Of a stretch of 64,000 bases of DNA, positions 10,392 through 23,039 are shown in pieces. The translations under genes were made by a program, and so were the position numbers. The stretch is from the NCBI GenBank assembly GCA_928212115.1, contig CAKMRJ010005523.1, forward strand, positions 109,888,733 to 109,952,732, written 5' to 3'. The notes under the pieces are model-generated. The model was given only the letters and a program-made list of their open reading frames with translations. It had not been told where the DNA came from and searched no databases. The DNA comes from Lactuca virosa (Eukaryota > Streptophyta > Magnoliopsida > Asterales > Asteraceae). Each line of letters starts with the position of its first letter. The stretch's first letter is position 1.

Positions 10392-11109
10392 TGCTTAGGT
10401 TATTGTATTCTAATTAATTATTGTGTGGATGTAGGGATAAATGTAGACCAATGATTTTAATTATTTTAAGTAATGATTTACCAATCTTTAAATTACGAGA
10501 CACATGTTTAAATTAGGAAACGCATGTTTAATTAATGAAAATTTCGGATTTTAAGGGATATTGATTCTTTTAATTTTGAATTCTGATTTTTTTTAATTAA
10601 TTCATTTTTAATTCTAACATAATTTTTTATTTTACTCGATTTTATTCTTTTAGAATACAATTCTCTTTGAACGATATTCTATGAAAATGCCAGAATATAT
10701 TCTGATAGAGTACATATTTTGATTAAAGTAACTTCTTGTAGAAAAACAACATTCTTGAACCTTCAGTTGAAATATAACATGATTCTTATATATTCAAACA
10801 TTGTAATGCAAATATAGATTCATATATATTCTTACAGAATAATAGTCTAAATAACATTATTAAATATACAATTATTGAACAAATACATTTGATTACTAAA
10901 ATTAAGTAATAGATAACATTAAAATTTTACTTTATTTAATTAATTCTTAAACTATATTGTCTAAATTAAAGGGATTAATTAAATATTTATTTAATTACTA
11001 AAATTAATTAATAGATAACATTAAAAATTTACCTTATTTAGGTTTTGAAATGATTGGCTCACATTGATTCCTACATTCACACAATAATTAGTTAGAATAC
11101 TTGAACATA
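10392..11109. other. AT-rich sequence, nothing recognised
   Basis: No gene or element end is identified. A short diverged repeat of ATTAATTAAATA and AATAGATAACATTAAAA occurs twice at about 10895-11035. Confidence 0.4.
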
Positions 11110-11154
11110 GCTCTCTCTCTCTCTTACACACACACATACTCTCTCTCTCTCTCT

Positions 11155-11214
<60 letters not shown>

Positions 11215-11226
11215 TATATATAGTAA

Positions 11227-11297
<71 letters not shown>

Positions 11298-11314
11298 ATA
11301 TATAATATATATAA
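11110..11314. repeat. Compound (CT)n(CA)n(CT)n(TA)n microsatellite
   Basis: CT and CA tracts run to about 11156. They are followed by about 155 bp of TA repeat with a few interruptions. The minus-strand open frame here is low complexity only. Confidence 0.97.
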
Positions 11315-14300
11315 AGACCCTTTTTATTTGGTGCCACCAAAATAAAATTCACATGGTTCAAACACCGACACGTAACTTGCCTATTGAACGGCGCCATTAA
11401 AACATCAGGAGTTGATTCACAAATCGCACCGTCTCATGTTCCATGCATCGTATCGATTATCAACGTGTGGTATGGCTATAGAGAAGGACATCCACCATAA
11501 ATCTCCTTTATTTTCTACCGATTCAAGAAACTTCCCACTACTTTTTCTCCTAAATTGGAAAAAGTGGTCTATGACTGTCGTGAATTTTGATCGACAACAA
11601 TAGAGACCATTAATTCTTCTCTTCTCCTTCGTGTCCTAAAGGAAAGCAGACCAACATAACCCATAAACAGATGGTGTACACACAAACATACCTATGCAGC
11701 GACACTGTTTAATCTAGGGTTTTCGAAAAGGGGATTATAATCCACAATCTCGATTTTTCTCTATTGTCTCCATCTACTTTCTTTTATTCTTCTCATGCCA
11801 CTACTTCCTCTTCAATTCCACCGGGTGCCCCATCGTTCCTTCTCTGCAAAAAAAATTGAAGAACATTGCTGTTTGGATTCTTTGGTTTCTTTCTATAACT
11901 TCGCAACATCCAAATAATTCACCATTTACCTCTTCCACTTCCGGATTGATTGATCTTCCTGGATTCTTCAAAAGAGGTTAGACTTAGTTTGCGTTTCACT
12001 TCAATTATATCTTCTCGCTGTAGTGCTTCATGTTAACTTCTTGCGTATAATAGAAATTCGCACCTATAAAATGTTAGATTCTTTAAATTTTATATATCCA
12101 TCGATATACATATAAGTTTAGAAGATATGTAGTATGGTCCAATTAAAAATTTGGACCAATATAAATCAATCCTCAGAATACAATAAACCGCAAATGACAA
12201 GGAAGTTGGTTTCGATGATGATATTCTTAACATATATGTAATTATTGAATTTTAAGGAAAATAAATAAAACTTTGAACTTTTTTCCACACTAATTTCATC
12301 ATCCAATGTAAAGAAAACTGTAAAATACGGAAATGACTATTGGTCATGACATGAAAGAATGAGAAAAATATTTAGGGCATAGAATTGTCGTTATAAACTT
12401 GAACCGGGAAGAAATCCAAGCACTGGATTAAACCTAACAAATAATAAAACTTGAAATCAATTGTTCTTGAAGAACGGAATCCGCGGATGAATGGAGAAGC
12501 GTGGACGATAATAGTGGTCAAATGGGCAGTTTGTAAATTCTTTTTAACATTTGCTTATGTTCGAAGATTTTGTTAACCACCGTTTAGGCATGTTTCAGTT
12601 ATTTCTTCTTTTTATTAAGCATTGTTTACACTTCAAGAATTTGTCCAATGATTGTGTGCCTCCATGACCTCCACCATCACTCACGTCTGCACAAGGTAAT
12701 ACATTCATTCAATATCATAATATTCAGATTGCTAAAAAATGGTTATTTGTAAGAAGGATTTTGAGGCGACTCTGGTACCTTGATGTTAGCCTTTAGGCCA
12801 TGTAAGAAACTACTATATGTTCAAATATCTTTCGTTGATCAGTCTATTATTGCATGTTGCTTTTGGGGATTCGGTTTCGTTCCTTGATTCCTTCCTGTTG
12901 CAATTTATTATTTTGATCAATAAATGTTACTTGTTTGTAGAGTATATAGACATAGAGTTTGTTGAAAAAATCAAAATTATTAATATCAAAAGATCTTAAA
13001 AGTTGTGTAGGTAGCCATGGCATGGACATCATGTTTCCAGTGCATTACACATAATTTATTTACCAAAAAAGTTATGTTACATTTATATCTACTTATTATA
13101 TTTTATTGAAATTTTATTAGAATCCACTAATAATCCTATTTTAGATACCTTTTAAGTTTATTAATCTATAAGGAAGTAAAGTTGTTCCAACTCCATAGTT
13201 TTTACCTATGATCAATGAGGTGAATTTTTTATTTTATTAATTTTTATTTATCTAATTTAAGTTTAAGTTCTTTATATAAAATTGGGACTGTATGGCAGGT
13301 AATTAAAACCCATGTCGAGGTTACCACTTATATTAAAGGTGCAATTTACAGCAAAAAAGATTAGAAGGGGAACACACTTTTTGGCTTTTTTAAATGCACG
13401 AATGCAACCTACTTTAATATGGAAATTAGTTACACTTTGACCATTTAAACTTATTTGTAGATACAAAACAATTTTCATTGCTGTGATGGAGGAGATTTTC
13501 AAAGTACAAAACCTTGATAAGTAAGGAACTAGAAGTACAATGCTATATTCAGGAGAGAGTTTCCAATCTCTCAATTTTCTTCTTGAAACATTGGGTATGA
13601 GTTAATTGCTAATAATTTTATTTAAATATCTCATCTTAATTAAATTGTGGTTTTAATAATTTGTTGTCATAAGTGGAAAAAAGCTAAGCAATAGTTACGA
13701 TGTGGCTCCAATTGTATTAATTTACACTTCAACAAACTTTATTAATCAATAGATACTCTGAAAATTTCAACAGTAACTAAGAAAATCCAACTTCGAATAA
13801 CTAAAATCAACCAAAAAGTAAAATGAGAATCTATCATCAACATTTTACGTAGCTCAGTTTTTTTTTATTAAAGATCATATTTACTTTTAAAGAGAGACTA
13901 AATTTTATTGCAAATAGAAAGGCTGAATTGGTTGAAAATAAGCCAGATTTATCAGGTATTACCTTGTTTTTGGGATGTTCTACATTTTGAGCTCTCTCAA
14001 TGTTTTTAAGAGAGAAAGTTAGTGGAAAATGGCAATGTCAGTAATCTTTTGCCATTAGTTTATGTACTCTATGTTTTACCTATAATAGCAATATATAATT
14101 ATTGTTTATGATAATAGCTATATGTAACCTACATTAGCTCTTTGTTTTGATGCTCCAGTTGTAACTTTATTATGATGCTTTTTACCAAGCCCATTGTTAT
14201 GCAGCTCCAATTTTATCCTTATTGGAAGCTTTTTAACATTTTTATTCTGGATGACTGATTTTATTTTTCGAAGCTTTTGAGACTTTTAATGAACTACTTG

Positions 14301-14600
14301 CTATCTGATAATGCTATTGTATGACAAGAATATCAATATTTTGAATTTAAATCTAACTTTCTTGTCCTAATCAAGAATCCAACTCAAATACACAAGGAAC
14401 AACAAGAGAAAATTATTCAAGCACAAAAAGGTTTATGTTATGGCATCTTACTTCATCTTTTCTTATTAAGGCAATGTACTGTTAAAAATCTATCTAATTG
14501 TAACATTGTATTTTCAACCGTACCCAATTAAAGCTAAAAAATCAACATTTGATGTTATGATAAGGATGTTTTCAAAAATATACTAAACCAAAATAACATC
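11315..14600. other. Low-copy, AT-rich sequence without a recognisable gene
   Basis: This is the longest stretch without a recognised element. Around 11690-12000 it is CT-rich and looks like a plant 5' leader with a possible donor site at AAGAGGTTAG. Another donor-like CACAAGGTAATAC occurs near 12693. No open frame above about 100 residues has any family signature. It may be ancient transposon or an unrecognised non-coding or intron-rich locus. Confidence 0.4.
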
Positions 14601-14624
14601 CTTTGACCGTGCTTGATAACTTCC

Positions 14625-14660
14625 ATGGGTCGTGCTAAGCACGAGCCTTTAAATTTTCTA

Positions 14661-14661
<1 letters not shown>
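14625..14661 (+). mobile_element. Helitron 3' end (hairpin plus CTAG)
   Basis: TCGTGC-TAA-GCACGA forms a hairpin, extended by GG/CC beyond one mismatch. It is followed after about 11 nt by CTAG at 14658-14661 and T. The layout is the same as at 9496-9524. A TA microsatellite follows at once. The 5' end was not found. Confidence 0.6.

Positions 14662-14662
<1 letters not shown>

Positions 14663-14741
<79 letters not shown>
14663..14741. repeat. (TA)n microsatellite
   Basis: About 75 bp of TA repeat with one AATAT interruption, ending in CACACA. It directly abuts the Helitron end. Confidence 0.97.
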
Positions 14742-14742
<1 letters not shown>

Positions 14743-14911
14743 GTGACGAATCTAGAACCAAAATTAAAGTGGTTCCTTATATTAATAAAACGGAAAAAAG
14801 TATGAAAATATAAGTCTTTTGGCAAAAATAAGATAGTTCCTTATGTTTTTTTATATATAATTGTTGTATTAAAAAAGAAAAAAGGTAGGTCCTAGCAATG
14901 GGTAGCTACGC

Positions 14912-14914
<3 letters not shown>
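14742..14914. other. Short repeat-like segment between two TA arrays
   Basis: The segment starts CAGTGACGAATCTAGAACC and ends GGGTAGCTACGCCCC. Plant repeats often carry a GTGGCGGATCTAG-like end facing a GCTACGCC-like end, so this could be a small decayed DNA element or SINE. The inverted match between its ends is weak. Confidence 0.25.
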
Positions 14915-14966
<52 letters not shown>

Positions 14967-14974
14967 ATATATAT
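14915..14974. repeat. (TA)n microsatellite
   Basis: About 60 bp of TA repeat. Confidence 0.96.
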
Positions 14975-15925
14975 CCGATCATTAGGTCGAGTGGGGGGAC
15001 TTCTGGCCGATTCTCTAAGGAGAATTGCGACTAAAACCCTCTGGAATTACTCAGAAGAAGATCGACAAACAATTCGAGCTCAAGAGTTAAAGAAGATTTA
15101 GAAGAATTCTACATAGATCCATTTGGTTTGCTAAACATACCCATGTCTATTATTATTTGCATGGATTTTGTGTGTTTTTCTGCTATTATGAGAGACTAAA
15201 ACCCTAGTATGTTTTAGTTCTAGTTTTTATTGCTTAATAATCAAGTTCCGCGTGATAGTTGATCATTCTAATTGCATGAACCTATAACCTAATTGTTTAT
15301 TATCATTAAATAATTAGAGTTAGGATTAATCACATCTTAGATAAAGTAATTAAAGCTAGTAACTTTAACTGTGTTCGAGAGCATACTTAGTCTTAATTTG
15401 TGCTTGGTTGCTTAACTTGATTACAGGAAAGCAACTATTATCATTCATAGTCTAATTTGTGTTTATTAACAATTTGGTGTTTAACTTGTGCTTGATCATT
15501 GCATGATAATTCATAAATTGGTTTGTCTAGATATTTGATCATAATAGCTAGTTAACAAATTGGTAATCAGTATATTCCGTCCACTGGAAATCAACCATAG
15601 GAGAATGTGAAATCGGAACTGAACAGAAGTACTCTCTAATCTTGAAGTAAATTCGGGTTTATTTGCTTAGTTGGTAATTTGATAGTTTAATTTAAGTTCT
15701 TCTAATCATACAAAATCAGTAAAAACCCCAAAATTAAGTTTGTGTTCTAGTTTAATTAGAAGTAGTCATATTAATTAATTAAATTCCGTTCCCTATGTTC
15801 GACATCCGACTTATCAAAGCTATTCTATAATCCGACTAGGTACACTACCTATAAGTGCATATATTAGTTAAGTTAGTTAGGTTACAAAATCAAAACAAGT
15901 AGGTACTATTATGCACATCATGACC
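14975..15925 (+). repeat. Athila/Tat-like gypsy LTR fragment
   Basis: The 3' part contains TTCCCTATGTTCGACATCC and AATCCGACTAGGTACACT followed by CTATAAGTGCATATAT. I recognise this from LTR ends of plant Athila/Tat gypsy elements. Upstream are ACTAAAACCCTAGTATG and a region rich in TAATTG. The internal domain that would follow is absent, so this is a solo LTR or fragment. Boundaries are approximate. Confidence 0.5.
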
Positions 15926-16570
15926 ATATCTGCAACAAGTTTGATAATCACAAATTTTTTTTCATTTTTCTTTTTATTTTCTAACATTTGTTTATTATTT
16001 AAAAAACGTATCAAAGGAAAATGAAAAAAAATTAGAAACACGAGAACGAATGCCGGCCATCCATTATAAAATTTTATTTTTATCGGTTTTTTTTACTATA
16101 TCAAAATTTATAATTGTTTATTCTTTATAATTCAAAATATATATTAATAAACAAAATACAAATATTTTTGTTATTTAACATTAGCTCGTGATGCATATTT
16201 TTCAAATGTGAATAAATCGTGTATCTAATATATACTACCACATCCGTTATTTACATATAAATAATAACCAAATACATTTTTAATTAACATGTAAATAACA
16301 AAACGAGTTGTAACAAAGTATAAATATATTTTTTATTATCATGTGAATAATACATATAATAATAAGTGATAAAATATATTTTTTATTCACATATAACTGA
16401 TACATAAAAAAAGAAAATTTTATATTTGTATAAAAACTATATTGACGTATATTTGTTTATAAATAATAAAACTTTATTAGTTTGACGTATATTTGTTTAT
16501 AAATAATAAAACTTTATTAGTTTGAATATATTTAATTTTTTTTACAATACTATTAAATATCAAAATTTAT
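15926..16570. other. AT-rich sequence with a 40-bp tandem duplication
   Basis: Nothing coding is seen. An exact 40-bp unit beginning GACGTATATTTG occurs twice in tandem, 16444-16483 and 16484-16523. Confidence 0.6.
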
Positions 16571-17376
16571 GGTGCTGTTTGTTTTTTCGAAGCGAAAATT
16601 CATGAAGTCTGCGGACCACCTTTGCAATCCTCTGTAGCAGAAGAGGTGAAACAAACGGCTGCAGCCTATAATAAGAAGCATGTTTGTTTTTTAACATCTG
16701 CAGACTGCTGCAGTAAACTGAAATTTAAATAAACTAATTTTATAAAGTGAAAATAGTTCTCAACACTGAAATTTTAATAATTCTAGTCTTAAAACATTGA
16801 AAGAATACTAAAAAGAACATATAAAAAACAAAAATATAAAACTTTTAAAAAAAACTTAAAAAAATATAAAGAAGCTAACTGTTTTATTCTAGAAACAAAA
16901 GTAATTTTAAAAACATTAAAAAAGAAAATAATAAAAAAATTAAGAAAGTATTGCAAACGATGTCTACAAAATTCGTAAAAAATTACACACGTTAAAAAAA
17001 TGCAACTGAAACGGTAATAAATTAAAAAAATCAAAGTTTTTTAAAATCAAGTTAAAAATTTTTGTGGAAACCATAAAAAGAAATTGTATCAAATCCGTAA
17101 ATAAAAGTTTAAAAAAATCAAAGTTTGGTTAAAAAAAAATAAAAGTTAAAAAAAAAATAAGTTATACCAAAATTAAAAAAAAACATTGGAAAAAATGAAA
17201 GCTAAAGAGGTTTGAAGAGACAAGTCAAGTGCTGCGCCACGCAGCACACGTGCAGAAGTTTTGTAGTCTGAAGCATTTCAAAAAACAAACTGTTGCGAGA
17301 GGGAAAATGCTGCGCGTATGCTGCGCCGTACAGCAAAAGTGGTTTGAAGAGGTTTAAAAAAAAAACAAACAGCACC
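16571..17376. mobile_element. Non-autonomous DNA transposon (PIF/Harbinger-like MITE)
   Basis: The left end GGTGCTGTTTGTTTTTT is matched inverted by AAAAAACAAACAGCACC at the right end. The ends are flanked by the 3-bp direct repeat TAT (16568-16570, 17377-17379). The subterminal regions are rich in GCTGCAGAC and AAGAGGT on the left and GCTGCGC and GAAGAGGTTT on the right, and the middle is A-rich. A 3-bp target site and a terminal inverted repeat with TGTTTG suggest PIF/Harbinger, although the usual target is TWA. No transposase is present; length is 806 bp. The minus-strand open frame in its middle is compositional. Confidence 0.68.
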
Positions 17377-17816
17377 TATATCATCAAGATATGTTTGGGT
17401 GTTCTCATATTTATTCGATTCTTCTTATCAAAATTTTAACACAATCTTTCTAATTTTTAAAAGGCAAATCCAAACAAAGCATAACTTTAAACAACTATCT
17501 ACAAAATCCAAATATATATTTTTTTTCAATTGTTAGTATATAAAAAATTAATATATGACTTATCATTATCTATTGAGTCCCTTTGGTTTTAGGTAGTCTG
17601 AATGTTTGGTCTCTATAAAAAACTTTTAATTCAGACCGTTCCCGTGGTTTATTTTTGTTTCGAGGTTAGTCCTAAAAGACATAAAATGACATTTATACCC
17701 TTTCTTATTGTTTATTATATATTTTTAGAAAGAGATTTAAATAAAAAGTATATGTGGGCCCCACCCCAATGCTTTCTCTCTGGTTAATGTACCAGACGTC
17801 CCTTTCTCCCTCCCCA

Positions 17817-17818
<2 letters not shown>

Positions 17819-17871
<53 letters not shown>
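17819..17871. repeat. (CT)n microsatellite
   Basis: Over 50 bp of uninterrupted CT. It encodes low-complexity frames on both strands, which are artefacts. Confidence 0.98.
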
Positions 17872-17875
<4 letters not shown>

Positions 17876-18007
17876 AGAAGAAGATAGATCAAGCAATCGT
17901 TCCTCTACTCTGCTATCACTGAACATATTCCTACATTCTGCTACCGTCGAAGACAACTAGAAGACAGATCAAGCAATCGTTCGTCCACTCTACTACCACC
18001 GAACACA
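17876..18007 (+). repeat. Imperfect tandem duplication of about 80 bp
   Basis: AGATCAAGCAATCGTTC occurs at about 17885 and about 17966. The following sequence, CACTCTRCTAYCACYGAACA, is also repeated. The duplication sits in the leader-like interior of the MULE-like element. Confidence 0.7.
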
Positions 18008-18714
18008 GGTAGTTGATTGTTTACCGAAAACCCTAACCGAACCCTTTACCTTCCAGTTTCATATCTCTGCAGTCGGAAACCTGCCTTCTCTCGATCTATG
18101 GAAAACCCTAGCCTTTTCACCACGGTACGCAAAGGGGCAATCAGTCCGATCATTGGATCGATCGAATAGGAATACACTTCTGAATTGAAATTGTAAGGGG
18201 TAAATTTCTTGACTGATGGTATATATCCATGTATTGTTCATATTATAGAGCTGCAAGTCGACGATTGAGAATATTGCAAGGTGAGATGTCGAGGTAACAG
18301 TAGGATTCTTGTTGGCAAGGTTTTTGTAGGTTTTGGATAAATATGGGAATAGATGTAATGGGGTAGCTTTGGATGTCACGAGTGGTGGGAGGTGATAACG
18401 ACTTTTTTGATGAGAATAGATAGTGCCGACAAGTCTATGGGGGAGATGCAGTGAATTTAAAAATATTAAAAAATATCATCAAGAGCAAAAGAGTCATTTC
18501 AACTGAATCAAGGACCAAATTCGAGACAAACACAAACTTTAAGGATGGTCCAAGTTAAAAATTCTTTATAAGGACCAAACGTGTAGACTAACCAAAACCA
18601 CACGGATCGTTCGTGTAATTTAGCCTTCTATTTCAAAAAGATAATCACATAATGACATAATTTAGTAAAGGATTTGGCTTTCCTAAAAAAAAAAGGAAAG
18701 ATCACGACTGAATT

Positions 18715-18745
18715 TAGAGTTATATATACAGTATATATAAACCCT
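18715..18745 (+). promoter_or_regulatory. TATA region upstream of the SKP1-like gene
   Basis: TATATATACAGTATATATAAACC lies about 60-80 bp before the chosen start codon, at a normal distance for a plant core promoter and short leader. It sits just downstream of the MULE-like element's right edge, so little original upstream sequence may remain. Confidence 0.5.
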
Positions 18746-18801
18746 TGAACCTTTTCTCCTATCAGTTCCATCTTCTCCATAAATCAAACCCTTCCGTCAC
18801 C

Positions 18802-19245
18802 ATGTCTTCGAGCACAATCGTTACCCTGAGGTCAATGGACAATCACCTCTGCACCATCGAACAGGCGGCTGCAATCAAATCCACCACAATAAAAAATATG
18901 TTGGACGAAGGCTGTTCATCGGATGTGATCCCTCTCCCCAACCTCGATTCCAAAACCCTAGCGCTAGTGGTTGAATTCCTCAACAAACAGGCCGAGAATC
19001 AAGATCTGAAGGCTTTTGTTGAAAAACAACAAGTTTCGTCGCTAATTAATCTCGCGAATGCTGCTAACTATCTTGATATCAAAGAGATGCTGGATATTGT
19101 TTGTCAGAAAATAGCGGACATGATTCAGGACAAGACGACGGAGGAGATTCGAGTGTTTTTTAATATTGCGAGGAAACAGAAGAGATTCGTGGTGAAAATG
19201 CGTGGGCTTTCCAATAGGTTCTTCCTAGTAATTCCTTTAACTTAG
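18802..19245 (+). pseudogene. SKP1-like (ASK family) gene with frameshifted C-terminus
   Basis: SKP1 proteins are adaptors in SCF ubiquitin ligases, joining CUL1 to F-box proteins. From ATG 18802 (CACCATGTC context; the upstream in-frame ATG at 18745 lies in the leader) the protein is 147 residues. It shows a SKP1 N-terminal fold (IVTLRSMDN, TIKNMLDEG, IPLPNLDSKTLALVVEFL) and the dimerisation/F-box region (LANAANYLDIKEMLDIVCQKIADMI, KTTEEIRVFFNI). After FNI (about residue 122) the frame carries an unrelated tail to 19245. In another frame, 19170-19217, lies the expected family ending, terminating WAFQ and a stop. About six family residues after FNI are missing and two bases remain, a net loss of about 16 bp. 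The final helix contacts F-box proteins, so the encoded protein is probably impaired. It is intronless, as many plant ASK genes are. Confidence 0.85.
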
Positions 19246-20080
19246 GGTTGTTTTAATAATTCTTTGATTCAGTTTGTGAGTTTTGATAACTTGTTATTTT
19301 ATGATTGAAAGATGAGATTACCATTGGTTTAAACTAATTAGTATTACCCGTTAATTAGTAATACGATTGATGATCGTGTGATATATAATTCAAGTTACTG
19401 TTTTTAATAATTCAGTTTAAGCATTTTAAAATTTTGTTGAAATATATAATATGTTGTTACATATTATATTTACATGTATAAGTCATTAGGTAACTGATTC
19501 TCGATTACGGTGTTACATGCCTTGATCATTAACTGTTCGATGTATTTAAATTAGTTTATCACAATACACGTTTCGGCCAAGTTTGGTTGCATATTTCGTC
19601 CGATTTCTTGCAAAAGTTGGGAACAACTAAAACACAATTGTATAAATTAATTGTGTATCCTGCAATGGAGCAGGACATAAATTTTAATTGGCCTTTCGTT
19701 TTTTTCTAATTAAGCTGATTTGTATATATATCCGACAATGACCTTAATTCTGACAAGTTGAAAATCGTTCTTCTTTTAAGTTATATAGGAGATGAGATAA
19801 TTAGTTATATTTTCAAAACGATTGTGTCCAAAGTAAGTATTATAATAAGTAGAGATGTGCAAAATATCCCATGTACAATTCAAGTGTATCTTATTAGAAT
19901 ATTGCATTATAGAGGGTCCACGTAAATTATACAATTTACCTTTTTTTAGTAAATCGAAAATGGAAATTAATGCAACAAAGAGACCAAAATCCATAAGTTA
20001 TGTTTGTAGAAAATAGAAATTGCACCTATAATTTTACAGTACATTTGGAATCGAAAATAGAAATTAATGCAACTTGGGTC
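19246..20080. other. AT-rich sequence 3' of the SKP1-like gene
   Basis: Nothing coding is recognised. A 23-bp segment starting TCGAAAAT and ending AATGCAAC occurs at 19954-19976 and again at 20051-20073 with one mismatch, just before the LINE remnant. Confidence 0.45.
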
Positions 20081-20084
20081 AAAT

Positions 20085-22075
20085 GTTTTGAAACGCCATC
20101 AATTCCGGTAGCAATGCCTCGTGTATCACCATGGTGCCCAAAATAAACGACCCATTAAGCCTTGTCGATTTTAGGTCGATGAATCTCATCGAATGCATGT
20201 ACAAAATCATTGCTAGAACTTTAATCTCACCGGGTTGGTCGTCAGCAATAAACAAACGACGTACATCCAACGTAGAAATATTCTTGATGGTCCCCTTGTT
20301 GTAAATGAAGCTATTACATGGGCCAAAAGAAGGAAAAAAAATGTTCATATTTAAAGTCGATTTTGATAAGACTTTTGATAGTCTTAGCTGGTCGTTTCTT
20401 CAAAATATGCTTTGAACTCATGGATTTGTGTGGGTCTTACTTCAGCCAAGGTCTCAGTACTTGTTAATGGAAGTCCTACTAAAGAATTCAAGCTACAAAG
20501 GGGCGTGCGATAAGTTGACCCGCTATCATCCTTTCTTTTTATTATAGCCGCTGAAGGTCTTAGGATTGCACTTGAGGAAGCTTTAGAGAATGGGATTTAT
20601 AAACGCTTCAATCTCAGTAAAAAGGGCTCGCGCTTGTCCCTTCTTTAATACGTCGATGGTGCCATTTTTTATAGGGGAATGGTCGAAACAAAACACGACT
20701 AATCTTATCAAAATCGTTAGATGCTTTTCTTTAGCATCCGGGCTCAAGGTAAATCTCTCAAAAAGTAAAGTGAAAGATGTTAGTATTAGTGACTTGGAGA
20801 TTGTTGACATGGCTAATAGCTTAAAATGTTGTGTTGGTTCCTTCCTGATGAAATACTTTGGAGTTCCTATAGGAGCTAACAATGTCTAGCAAATCTAATT
20901 GGATTCTGTTAATTGACAAGTTCAACAAGAAGCTATCTAATTGGAAAGGTAAAAATCTATCAATTGGTGGTCGTCTTATCTTATGTAAATTCGTTCTTGG
21001 TAGCCTTGGGTCATACCTTTTCTCCCTTTATACAACCCCTACTGTTATCATCAAGTGTCTTGAAAGCATTAGATGTAACTTCTTTTGGGGAGGTAGTTAA
21101 GAGAATAAAAAGATTGTATGGGTTGCGTGGGAAAAATTCTTAACACGAAAAAAATGGTGGCTTGGAAATTGGAGGTTTGCGAGACTTTAACTATGCCTTG
21201 CTAGTTAAATGGTGGTGGAGATTTGGAACCGAAAATGGTACCATGTGGCATGACGTAGTGGCTACCATTCATGGCCAAGATAGTGGTATTGGATGGACTC
21301 GTTCCAATGCTAGGAAGGGGGGTGTGTGGGGTACCATTAGTCACCTACACTTGTCTTTAGACAAGCTGCAGATTCATATCAACAATCTTTTTTATTGTCA
21401 GGATAATCAATGGATGGATTGGAGATTCTAATAAAAAAATACGCAGTGGCATCGTTTAGAAGAATTATAGATGACAGTTGGCTTAAGCCAAACCTGATCA
21501 AGACTCTTTGGAACCGTATTTGTCCCGAAAAAGTCAACATCTTAATGTGGAGTGCAAGGTTACAGAGGCTGCCCACAAAACTCAACTTGGACAGAATCGA
21601 CGTTTATCTTCAATCAATGCTTTGCCCATTTTGTAACAATAAAGATGAGTCGAAGATACACCTATTCATGGAGTGCTCTACCGATATTCAAATTTTTTCC
21701 ATACTTCACATATGGTGGGACAAAATTCCAGTTGCTTTCAGCTCTATTGAAACATTGTTTCAAATGGAAAACAACGCTAATATCCCTTAAAAAATAAAAA
21801 ACACTGTTTATGTCGCGTTCTTGGCCACTACATGGGTTATTTGGAAATACTAGAATGAACGCACATTCAATAATGTTGTGAGGAACAATCAAGATTTGGC
21901 GAGTGAGGTGAAACTTTTGGCTTCAGCTGGATCAAATTTAGATGTAAAAAGGGAAAGTGTTGAATTGGCAGACTTGGTGCAATTATCCAACTAGAGAATG
22001 TTTGAACTTGTTGTAGTTGTAGCTTCTCGCTAGACTGGTTTCTAATTAAATCTTCTTGTTGTTCAAAAAGATATG
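20085..22075 (+). pseudogene. Decayed 5'-truncated LINE (reverse transcriptase and zf-RVT end)
   Basis: Successive broken frames follow the order of a plant L1-type LINE ORF2. RT fragments start at 20085-20230 (residues like ITMVPKINDPLSL and ECMYKIIARTL). They continue at 20590-20886 (SLASGLKVNLSKSK, KYFGVPIGAN) and 20882-21100 (KKLSNWKGKNLSIGGRLILCK). Next come GGLRDFNYALLVKWWWRF (21162 on) and a C-terminal zf-RVT domain at 21410-21790 (KVNILMWSARLQRLPT, CPFCNNKDESKIHLFMEC). There are many stops and frameshifts; the 5' half including the endonuclease is absent. It ends in front of a TA/GA microsatellite rather than a clear poly(A). Confidence 0.87.
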
Positions 22076-22091
22076 ATAAGATATTAATCGA

Positions 22092-23034
<943 letters not shown>

Positions 23035-23039
23035 ACTAG

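Larger units (their letters stand above)
17576..18625. mobile_element. Non-autonomous MULE-like element with long inverted ends
   Basis: The left arm (about 17576-17700: TTTGGTTTTAGGTAGTCTG, TTTGGTCTCTATAAA, then CGAGGTTAGTCC) is matched inverted by the right arm (about 18490-18625: GGACCAAATTCGAGAC, TATAAGGACCAAACG, GACTAACCAAAACCAC). The arms are about 130 bp and clearly diverged. The right edge GTGTAATTTAGCC resembles the GGGTAAATTAC ends of many plant MULE-type MITEs. Between the arms lie a (CT)n tract and a gene-leader-like stretch, so gene-fragment capture is possible but unproven. No target duplication was identified. Confidence 0.55.

Noticed and set aside
16789..17034. Minus-strand 81-residue hydrophobic frame
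   Set aside because: It lies in the A-rich middle of a MITE; its Phe/Leu/Ile residues follow from composition.
18059..18379. Minus-strand 106-residue frame
   Set aside because: It lies inside the MULE-like element and carries no recognisable motif.
18745..18801. Upstream in-frame ATG for the SKP1-like gene
   Set aside because: The extra 19 residues match nothing at the SKP1 N-terminus, while MSSSTIVTL at 18802 does. It is only about 10-25 bp past the TATA region.
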